Source: Sthenelais limicola (taxonomy: Eukaryota; Annelida; Polychaeta; Phyllodocida; Sigalionidae). From it: DNA of 64,000 bases. The position numbers and the translations under genes are program-made. Shown piece by piece: positions 33,333 through 41,724 of the stretch; the stretch's first letter is position 1; every line of letters starts with the position of its first letter. The stretch covers positions 18,829,067-18,893,066 of the forward strand of contig OW804094.1 of the NCBI GenBank assembly GCA_942159475.1, in the 5' to 3' direction. The notes beneath the pieces are model-generated. The model did no database searches, was not told where the DNA came from, and saw only the letters and a program-made list of their open reading frames with translations.

Positions 33333-33490
33333 CTGAATCTAGATTTAAGGACGCCAATGGCCCGCTCAACAGTGGCCCGGTTGGTCTTATGGGCCCTGTT
33401 ATACGCGAGCTCCACAGGAGTCTGTGCCACATTCAGTGGCGTCATGAGGTTCGCTCGGAGGGGATATCCCGAGTCGCCTAGGATGATGTT
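33333..33490 (-). CDS. HARBI1-like exon 5 (catalytic Glu)
   Basis: Acceptor ttttctag/aacatc; donor ttcag/gtacat (phase 2). Codes I-L-G-D-S-G-Y-P-L then V-E-R-A-I-G-V-L-K-S-R-F with the Glu of the triad. Confidence 0.9.
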
Positions 33491-33734
33491 CTAGAAAATA
33501 GTAAAGAGATGTTAGTGAGACTGTACAATGGAAAATTGTTTTCAACAATTATAACAAAAAAAGAAATTATAGCTGGAAGTATTAGATCTTATGGTTACGA
33601 GTTATTATTTCACTTATGTTTTCATTTTAATATATTATTTTCAAAGATAAATATAGTAGATGTCTTCAAATAAACGATCAACCTGTGAAGTGCTGTGAGT
33701 TCCAGTTTATTAACTTATGATGTTACAGAGCAAG

Positions 33735-33774
33735 TCCCAACGCGTTTCGACCTAGGGTGGTCTTCGTCAGGGGA
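33735..33774 (-). ncRNA. Hammerhead-ribozyme-like motif, copy 2
   Basis: Stem I UCCC/GGGA, core CUGACGA, stem II GACC/GGUC with a six-base loop, core GAAA, then the self-complementary ACGCGU (minimal stem III or dimer contact) and U at the expected cut site. Confidence 0.65.
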
Positions 33775-34052
33775 GTGAACTGGTAGTGGTGGAAGGTTTT
33801 TTGTTTATATAGAGATTCGAGGTGTGGCACATTTTGCACATAATGACACATTTTGCACACGATGATTAGTGTACACATTTTGACACATTTTAAATAGGTT
33901 AAGTTACAGAGGGTTGTAAATGGGGTCTGGGGGGTTTTGTAATTACGGGATAATATATATATAGCATATCTGCGAAATAGGTCCAGTGGGAAATATTTTA
34001 TTCGGTAGAGTTGATGTGTAGAGAGTGTGATAAATGTACATATCGGGTTAAT

Positions 34053-34260
34053 GGTCCTGGGTAAGACCTTAAAGTGCCTGGTCCTGGGTAAGACCTTAAT
34101 GGGCCTTTCTGTCTCTTTTCTCTGTCTCTCTCTCCCTTCTTCTCTATCTCTATTTCCTGGGTATGATCATGAACTGCCTCCCTCTCAGCTCTCCCGCCCT
34201 TGATATAACACTTCAAAGTGTTGATAAGGGCGTAAAGCAACCAATCTCACTCACTCACTC
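34053..34260 (+). mobile_element. SINE, full length with duplicated 5' monomer
   Basis: Inserted within hammerhead element copy 2, so it is younger than that element. Confidence 0.92.
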
Positions 34261-34395
34261 TATAAGCTTTGTGAACCATTATTTTTATAAGTAACATATA
34301 TAATATGCGTTATAATTGAAAAGGTGAGAGAAATAGTACTAGCAGGGTCTATAATTTGAAGCCCTGTTGATAGTTACAAATTAATTATTGAGATT

Positions 34396-34790
34396 TTATT
34401 CTTTCTTATTGAGGTAGCCGTGGTTTTCCATAATCTTGCCGACGTCTCTTGCTAGGTTGCGGTCGATGGATCTGATGGCAAGTAGCAGGTAATAAAGTAG
34501 AGTCGAGTGGCCTTCCTGATGTTGGGGGCGTTCGGGTTTCTCTAGAAGCCATTCATCATCTTGGAGTGTTACTGGTGACTGTGGATGAGTGACATCAAAG
34601 TTCAGGACTTGTTTGCTGCTTGAGTTCTGGGTGGTAATAATCAGATTGGGGTTTTGGAGGGAGTTATTTGTCTTGGAATCTGATTTGGGGGATGGGGAGT
34701 TGAGGGAGTAGTTTGTGTCCGACTCCATTGGTGATTCAGGAGATGAGGGGGGCATGGTGGGTGAGATAGCTTGGGGCACAGATACTGTTG
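34396..34790 (-). CDS. C-terminal part of the Pro/Ser-rich protein, copy 2
   Basis: A Ser/Pro/Asn-rich frame with no ATG at the 5' edge (truncated by insertion) that ends Y-Y-L-L-L-A-I-R-S-I-D-R-N-L-A-R-D-V-G-K-I-M then G-Y-L-N-K-K-E. The spacing of I-x-D-R, G-K and G-Y-L matches copy 1 while the rest differs. Confidence 0.6.
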
Positions 34791-34856
34791 ATTTCAAATC
34801 TGGTTTGGGTATTTACACGGTGGGTATTTGTAAGGAGGTGGTATTAGTATATTTAC

Positions 34857-34982
34857 ATTTCCTAGCAGGCCCGCGTCCATAGCAATTCCCAAATTGCTAT
34901 TTCGGAAAATCAAGGCGTCGTGGGCCCGCCCCGGACGTGTGGCACCCACATCAGTGAACACCAGTTCAGAATCACACACCAC
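34857..34982 (-). CDS. HARBI1-like exon 4 (second catalytic Asp region)
   Basis: Acceptor tttttag/gtggtg; donor ggaaat/gtaaat. 42 codons with F-T-D-V-G-A-T-R-P-G-R-A-H-D-A. The hammerhead element at 33672-34792 lies just after it in the intron. Confidence 0.9.
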
Positions 34983-35130
34983 CTAAAAATAGAAAGCTTT
35001 TTTTAATATAGACGATGCATTGCTCTGGAAAAAAATGTATATATTATATTATATTATAAGAAAATCGTGCAACATCAACATTTGATGAATTAAGGTCATA
35101 TAAATGACTATTAAATTATGAATTATTCAT

Positions 35131-35317
35131 GGTCCTGGGTAAGACCTTAAAGTGCCTTTCTGTCTCTTTTCTGTCTCTCTCCCTTCTTCTCTATCTCTAT
35201 TTCCTGGGTATGATCATAAACTGCCTCCCTCTCAGCTCTCCCGCCCTTGATAACACTTCAAAGTGTTGATAAGGGCGTAAAGCAACCAATCTCACTCACT
35301 CACTCACTCACTCACTC
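35131..35317 (+). mobile_element. SINE in a Harbinger-like intron
   Basis: Complete head and a long (actc)n tail. attcat flanks both ends as a possible short target duplication. The tail ends 16 bases short of the exon 3 donor site. Confidence 0.9.
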
Positions 35318-35333
35318 AAATAATTCATCTAAC

Positions 35334-35490
35334 CTGCACGTTAAGGAAGGGCTGGTGGTGACGATTCACGAACTGGTGTTCGTCTTCCATGGGACCCACC
35401 AGCTCTCTGTGGGTCCCATCCACACATCCGAGGACTCTCGGGAATCCCCTCACCGCATAAAAGTTTTGCACTGTTGTGCGCATGTCTTCC
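35334..35490 (-). CDS. HARBI1-like exon 3 (first catalytic Asp)
   Basis: Acceptor ttccttcag/ggaag; donor gtgcag/gttaga. 157 bases complete the split Glu codon and add 52 codons including F-P-R-V-L-G-C-V-D-G-T-H, the first Asp of the DDE triad. Confidence 0.9.
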
Positions 35491-35782
35491 CTGAAGGAAG
35501 GACAAGGAATAGATTAATATATATGTCATCAATGATATGTGTACATGATACACAGTAGACAATCTCTAATATATATTTACCACATATATCATCAAAATGA
35601 TTCTTATATTAATTAAGAAGTTTTATCATTAGACCATATTATTAAATATAAGTCTTATTGTTACACCATAAATATTAATTAGGAAATCTTACCGGTATAG
35701 TCTATCTATGTATGAAGAACATAAATTAATGTTGGCATATATTGATACGTGCATATTTACAAATCAATGCCTTAATACTTAC

Positions 35783-35940
35783 TCTTCTATTGGAAAAATG
35801 ATGTGTTGCTCGGCCAGCGAGCAATAATATGCTGTAACTTTAACAATGATCCTACTCGTGGTAGACTTGTGAGGACCGACCAACTGGCCGACCCTCATTA
35901 AAAAACTGCTGGTAGCATAGAAGTTGAGGGCAGCCAAAAT
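35783..35940 (-). CDS. HARBI1-like exon 2
   Basis: Acceptor tttttgcag/attttg; donor gaaga/gtaagt (phase 2). Codes L-A-A-L-N-F-Y-A-T, S-F-L-M-R-V-G and S-T-T-S-R-I, the conserved block before the nuclease core. Confidence 0.88.
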
Positions 35941-36265
35941 CTGCAAAAAGTAGTTAACGTATATTGCATTTTTCATTTGTAATGAATATCAAGGAGCATC
36001 AATGTATTAAATATGTTTATATTGATTCTCTCAGATTTGAATTCCACCCTAAAATCTATGTTAGATTATTAATTAACAATTATAGATTAATCAAAGTAAT
36101 ATTAACAGTTGGTATTCCATACAAATACAAATGCTCTTACTTGTGCAAGCCATAACAAATTCAAAGAGATTTCTAAATGACATATAGCCAAACGGTTATC
36201 TTAGACACTTTAATATAATATAATTATTAGTTTCATATTGTTTCTTTTCTAATTCTCAAAGAACC

Positions 36266-36334
36266 AAACTCGCCAGGATTGGAACCTAGAATCTCCCGAT
36301 ACAGTCAGGTGCCTTATACATTGGGCCACGAGTC
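36266..36334 (-). tRNA. tRNA-Arg-like pseudogene (69 nt)
   Basis: Minus strand has a 7-bp acceptor stem (gactcgt / gcgagtt, with wobbles), A box like tggcccaatgtataagg, B box ggttccaatcc and T stem. Layout is like tRNA-Arg, but the anticodon loop has five bases instead of seven, so it cannot decode. No CCA tail or SINE body recognised. Confidence 0.65.
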
Positions 36335-37080
36335 TTATGAGCACTTTAAAAATTAGTGAATGCAATGAATGAATTATATTATAATAAAAGTATGTTATTT
36401 ATGAATTTCGTAACGTGCTTCCAGACTTATACGTGTAATATTCAGTGTCTTATTACACATTGGTTGATAACAAACCTATAATACTATGAGAAATTCAACA
36501 AAATGGACTGTAGTGATGTATTGGAATGATACTTGAACTCATATAATTTGTGAGAAATCAGTGAATTAACGTAGTTACACACTTTGTTTATACTGTGGGT
36601 TTCACGCATTAAACCAAGTCCATGGTAAAAAAAGACAAATTGTCCCGGAGGAAAAAAAACAATGCCAACACTGTAATTCAAAATAGTACCTTATTAAAAA
36701 GTCATATCACAAGTTAGAATTAATTCCCCCAAGAAAAAAGGATAAATTGATGGGTATATGATCAGCTTGCAACAGTACGTGAGACTTGGCTTGAGTCCCT
36801 CTAAGGAGGACCGTAGTGTAGGTGAATGTGTGTGTACGAGTCAGTCGGGTCCCAACTACCAGTCGGGTCCCAAACTATTTTCCAACTTATTCCAGCTAAC
36901 TGTCATGTTCATCCATAACCCCAATGTATGCCTCGGACACTTCAGTGGCTCTTACTGTTTCTTAATATTAGGCTAGATTAAACTTTTGTGTACATAGCAT
37001 ACACGCCAACACGGTGGCTTATACGAGATCCGAGATCGTGTGCTGCCACCTATCAGTGCCATCTATCAGTGTTTCCGCTT
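36335..37080. other. Harbinger-like intron 1, no further feature
   Basis: AT-rich intronic sequence between exon 1 and exon 2. Only short frames. Confidence 0.45.
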
Positions 37081-37199
37081 CCGTTAAGTCGGTGTGTGGA
37101 CTGTTGACAACTCGGAACATCAACTAAACAGAAATACAATGCTCAATGTAGTTGTTATAAGGTAATTATCAATAGTTAATGAATGACCTTCATCCTTAC

Positions 37200-37423
37200 C
37201 TGTGTAATTTCTTCTATGGCGTGTGACCGTCTGGTGGTCACCGCCCATTCACTGTTAGAATAACCAACGACGAAATCTTCAATCGATTGGCGGTCCAGCT
37301 GCCAATTCTCTATTATGTCCCGGTCATTCATACCGTCGATGGAAGTCACTCTTTCTTTAAAAACCCGTTGCCTCCTTCCGACGACCGGCCGCTCCCCCCC
37401 CAAAAAACCATGTAGGCGGCCAT
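37200..37423 (-). CDS. HARBI1-like exon 1
   Basis: ATG at 37423 gives M-A-A-Y-M-V-F-W-G-G, then the frame shifts at the G8 run to E-R-P-V-V-G-R-R. It continues I-I-E-N-W-Q-L-D-R-Q-S-I-E and T-R-R-S-H-A-I-E-E-I-T-Q, the helical N-terminal region of HARBI1-type proteins. Donor acacag/gtaagg, phase 0. The 23.5 kb copy starts M-A-A-Y-L-V, supporting this start. Confidence 0.8.
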
Positions 37424-37628
37424 TTTAGGGTATCTATGAGGCTGCTAAGACACCTCTGACGCTGACTAAGAAACTACACGTCATCTTAACTTATCTAAGC
37501 TTATCTTAGCTTTAGTACAACACCCCCATCTTATGTACGACGATCTTAGAATTTCCAAGCTTAAATTCCCGTCTTACAATGTTAGTACAACGGTACCCAG
37601 CAGATGGGAGGTATTCTTGTCCCTCGTT

Positions 37629-37809
37629 GGTCATGGGTAAGACCTTAAAGTGCCTTTCTGTCTCTTTTCTCTGTCTCTCTCTCCCTTCTTCTCTATCTCT
37701 TTTTCCTGGGTATGATCATAAACTGCCTCCCTCTCAGCTCTCCCGCCCTTGATATAACACTTCAAAGTGTTGATAAGGGCGTAAAGCAACCAATCTCACT
37801 CACTCACTC
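37629..37809 (+). mobile_element. SINE at the edge of an ORF1 relic
   Basis: Complete apart from a changed head (ggtcatggg). The coiled-coil ORF1 fragment starts right after its tail. Confidence 0.9.
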
Positions 37810-38744
37810 AGCAATGGCGTCCTTAGCAACCGATGGGACTTTAGGTTGGTTCAATAAATCTGTCGCCAAACCATTAATCCTGTTATCAAAGCCCTTGATT
37901 TCCTCCCCTACAGCATTTATTTTCTCAAGATTTTCAGCGATTGTTTGTCTGAGATCAAGAACCGAATTGTTAATGTCCTCGTCAAGTTTCGAGATAGCTT
38001 GTAATGCGGCCTTGTCAACAAACGTATCACCCGCCCTAGTGACAGGGTGATCTTCAGTCGAGATTCCATCAAATTTCCCAGAAAAACCAAGAATATCATT
38101 TTTGACTGGTGTTGTTTCAATGTCTTTCAGTCTACTGTTCAGATTTGTGTAATTTATTTGAATCCAGTCTAGATTGTTGTTTAGTTTTCATATTGTACTT
38201 AAACGATATGTCTCCTAGCTCTTTTTTTAGCGCTTGATTCTCTTTCCATACTGATTTATCATCACCAATATTCCCAATCCTATCAAGTACTTCATTTGTT
38301 ATTTTCTCTGTCAGATATTTTTCATAGTCAATGTCTGTTTGCGACTGAGAGTCAGTTTTATCTATTGATAGATACGAGTTATTTTTTGGAGTGGGTTGGC
38401 GCGATCCGCCATTGGCCCCCAACTCCGAGGTGTCATCACTCTGTCCATTCTGTTGTAAGTCATTTTCAGTGAGATTTGGAATTACCTTATCAGGCTCCGG
38501 AGAGTCTATTCTGTCTTCCTCTTCCAAATTGCTGAAATCTTCGAAAATCAGGAGGCTATTCTGTCCAATTTTCCCCGGAGATTTTCCAGGGCCCTCTACG
38601 AAATTGTAGCAATGGGACGTTACGCAGGTCCAGGCTTGGATCGTCCATCTTGGGTCGGTAGAATGTCCAAAATTCTTTCGAGAATATCACAGCAAATATT
38701 GTGAAGATTTGCAGAAAAAATGTGTGTAGTAGGTCTATGATCAT
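37810..38744 (-). pseudogene. N-terminal part of a retrotransposon ORF1 (hydrophobic start, acidic region, coiled coil)
   Basis: Three frames in order: M-I-I-D-L-L-H-T-F-F-L-Q-I-F with a hydrophobic stretch (38556-38744), an acidic linker E-E-E-D-R-I-D-S-P-E-P, then coiled coil K-E-N-Q-A-L-K-K-E-L and I-N-A-V-G-E-E-I-K-G-F. The same order (hydrophobic start, D-rich linker) opens the NADAR ORF1 at 57.98 kb, so this is a third, truncated copy of that family. RNA-binding and NADAR parts are missing. Confidence 0.5.
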
Positions 38745-38884
38745 TTATGAAACTGTGTTCGATTTCAAAGCTGATCTAGATAGACTTTCCTTCTCTAAAC
38801 ATCCTCAAATCTCCAGCGAGCGATCGTTAGCCCATTTTGAGTCTTGGACGTTTTCCCGCATTTCCTCACATCACACACATCACA

Positions 38885-39250
38885 TCCAGGAAGAAATAAT
38901 CGCCTGGAATATGGCAGATTAAGTATCAATGTTTTTTTAAAAATATATCACACATGTATTCATCCTGGAACTTATATATAATATATCTACAACATGGAAA
39001 ATCACATCCAGGTAGAAATAATCACATGAAGCGAAGCAGTTTAAGCATAAATATTTTTAAAAATATATCACAGATTTATTAATTCTGGAAATAATCGCAT
39101 ACAGCAGAGTAGTTTGAGAATAATTAGTTTTTTTAAAAAAGTATCACAGATGTATCAATCCTGGAACATATATATACAATGGAAGAGCATAAAGAGATAA
39201 AATTTAAGCATCAATATTCTATTGAGCCATATTACGGATGTCTTAATCCT
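38885..39250. repeat. Imperfect tandem repeat, about 100-bp unit
   Basis: Four copies of a block with gaaataatcrc, ttaagcatmaatatttttaaaaatatatcaca and tcctggaac. Confidence 0.7.
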
Positions 39251-39252
39251 GG

Positions 39253-39514
39253 AACAACAGAGGCCTCTGTATTAAATACAGGCTCTCTGGTCTGGGGTTA
39301 TCGTGGATTTGCGCTGTTTATTCAACACAGAGGACAACTCAAGCACAAGCAACAAACAGTAGAATTACGTTTGAAAGGTTTTATTCAAATAAAGATATAC
39401 AAAGGGTGTAAAACCATGAAAAAATTGGATGTAATATTTCAATAAAGTCGTCTGCAACAACTGGAAGGTAAAACTGTATAGCTAAACATAACTACAAATA
39501 TCTATGCAACTCTA
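39253..39514 (-). mobile_element. Truncated copy of the solo LTR family
   Basis: aacagaggcctctgtatt through caaatatctatgcaac matches 23801-24055 at about 93 percent. Cut on the right by a SINE. Confidence 0.85.
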
Positions 39515-39710
39515 GTAAGACCTTAAAGTGCCTGGTCCTGGGTAAGACCTTAAAGGGCCTTTCTGTCTCTTTTCTCTGTCTCTCTCTCCCTTCTTCTCTA
39601 TCTCTGTTTCCTGGGTATGATCATAAACTGCCTCCCTCTCAGCTCTCCCGCCCTTGATATAACACTTCAAAGTGTTGATAAGGGCGTAAAGCCACCAATC
39701 TCACTCACTC
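39515..39710 (+). mobile_element. SINE inserted at the end of the LTR fragment
   Basis: Head monomer partly lost, then complete to the (actc) tail. Confidence 0.9.
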
Positions 39711-40164
39711 ATGTAGGTATATCAATAAATGAGCAAAATGTAAATTATATAAAGTTAGCCATATTGATTGGTTTCGTATCAATTAGGTAGAGTCAGCACG
39801 CGGTTCATTGTTCGTTCAATTAGTTTAGTATGATTTTTCAAAATCGTTCATTCGGTTGTCAATTCAAGTTATAACTATTAAAATAAAATTCTATTCAGAC
39901 GTTGTATGATAGTTACTGGTACTGGTTAGTACCTTCGTGGTTTAGTAAAACCCAGATGCTTCATGGCATTATATATCGCCCTTGCGACTGTTTTCTCGAG
40001 GTCAATTTTCTCGACTATCCTATGCAAGTCCTGGAGTACCTCACTTGCTCTGAGGTGGGTTCGGGTGGTTGGTTGAACTCACGTCTACGTGGGGTGGGTG
40101 AGTATTTTGGATATTCCCTAGGTCATTATTATTATTAGTGGAGATGAGAAAAATCCGATACACT

Positions 40165-40550
40165 GCAACCTGGCGGTTACCAAAAGGTCATTCTCAGTAC
40201 ATGCTGTCAATATAAGATTAAGGTAGTCGTAGAAGTGTCTTTACCAAGACAAACCCTTCGGCTGGGTACCAAAAGGTCATACCCAATACATATCTTGTTC
40301 TTGCTGCCAAGAAGTCATTGTCCATACATAAAACTATTTTAGATATAGCGAGAAATGTTCCATGCTAGGGTATGCCCCGTACATAAATCTTGGCTGCTAC
40401 CAAGAAGTCATCCTCTGTACATGCTCAACATAGGTCGAACGACAGGTGTTTCTGTTAAAAACCGCTTTAAGTTTACTACCAAAAAGTCATGCTCGGTACA
40501 TTTGTCTTTTCTTTAATACCAATGGGTCATTATCTGTACATTCTCCGTAC
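40165..40550. repeat. Irregularly spaced motif taccaaaaagtcatnctcngtacat, about seven copies
   Basis: The motif recurs at 30-90 base intervals with variable spacers (for example ccaaaaggtcattctcagtac, ccaagaagtcatcctctgtac, ccaaaaagtcatgctcggtac). It is not a plain tandem array. Confidence 0.7.
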
Positions 40551-41529
40551 ACAGCTATATGCTCAGAGCGCGGGCGTCGGAGAAAGCATGCACCGAAAGT
40601 AGGTCATAGCCAAGTATGATGGCTGTTGTGGTTAGTGCAATAACATAGGGACAGGTGGTGAATTGTGTATGAACGTATACATTTACTGAGATGAAATTTA
40701 CGGGAAAATTATTGATTTGTTATCGACATTTGTATTGGAACTTATTGTTTGATATATGTACCAAATAATGTTTGATTTTGTACTGATTTTCTATATCCGT
40801 TATCGGATGTATTAGTCCTATAGTTGCAGTACAGTATCTGTCTAGTTACCCTTCATTTCCTTAAAATGTTTAATATTTAAAAATAACAGTCGAACAAGTA
40901 GGAAACCCTTTTTTAATGGTAAAAAAAGGCATAAAACCCATCTTTTATTTAAGTGAACAAATTAAATTAATACAGAGATAGCAATTTTTTTGGCAATTTC
41001 TTGGTCCTCTTGGGCCGGTCTTCTCCTGTATTTTCCTCACACCATTCTGCACGGCAGTGCCTACTTGCATGATTTCTTTGTTTGAAGAAAAACATGGGTG
41101 TAAATATTAATGAACACTGATAAGTTAAATAATAAGTTAAATAAATAGTTTCCTTCACTCGTATACGAGATACTGTAGTATACATATATGTTGTCTGTCA
41201 ATATCACAAATATGTATCCGTTAAGTTATATTTTAAGGTCATACATGGCTCAATTTAAAATGAACCTTATCTATTAAAATCATACGTACACATTATTTTA
41301 ATCATTTTTGTTAATTAAATAATTAGGGTCTAACACAAAATTCGTTGTGTTCAAAAAGCTTGCTTTTAACGCCTTCTACAGCATCCACTGAGTTCTTAGA
41401 ACTTATTCATAAAAATTGATTTTATGGGAATTTATGAAAATAAAAAGTTTAAAATATAACCCACTGTGAAACCTATGGTTTTTTAGCAGCATTGTACGGT
41501 TATCATATTAGGCATATGAATTAGTCAGG
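40551..41529. other. No gene recognised
   Basis: AT-rich sequence without recognisable domains. Confidence 0.35.
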
Positions 41530-41712
41530 GAATTTTACGAGAAAAAAGGCTAATCTGGGAACAAATTCCTTACCAAACAATTTCTTCACCAATGTGTTGG
41601 TAAAGGTGCCTACTAACATATATCAAAACATTTAAACCCAACTCCCGTAGGAGAACCCGTGACAGCTGAAAACCAAAATGGCCGCCACTAAAACTTTGAA
41701 CCTCCATAACTT
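41530..41712 (-). pseudogene. Continuation of the Ty3-like relic beyond the I-type insertion
   Basis: Sequence on the left of the 41724-44974 insertion joins that on its right through the shared ggggtagaata. Coding similarity past the protease is weak. The left limit is a guess. Confidence 0.4.
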
Positions 41713-41724
41713 GGGGTAGAATAC

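Larger units (their letters stand above)
33672..34792 (-). mobile_element. Hammerhead-ribozyme element, copy 2, 5'-truncated
   Basis: Flanked by ttcaaat at 33665-33671 and 34793-34799 (7-bp target duplication). Minus-strand order: Pro/Ser-rich ORF end, SINE (34053-34260, opposite strand), ribozyme motif, AATAAA, end. It sits in the intron between HARBI1-like exons 4 and 5. It has a single repeat region, unlike copy 1. Confidence 0.75.
29668..37423 (-). other. HARBI1-like (PIF/Harbinger transposase) gene, six exons found
   Basis: Exons in transcription order: 37200-37423, 35783-35940, 35334-35490, 34857-34982, 33333-33490, 29668-29806. All junctions have GT-AG ends, and phases match at each step (0, 2, 0, 0, 2). 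The joined product is about 320 residues against about 350 for vertebrate HARBI1. The DDE residues of the DDE_Tnp_4 nuclease are present (V-D-G-T-H, R-A-H-D, V-E-R-A-I-G). The only lesion is a one-base length change in a run of eight G in exon 1, which may be a sequencing error. Introns carry two hammerhead elements, a Helitron and SINEs. It could be a Harbinger transposon grown by insertions or a domesticated gene. Confidence 0.85.
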
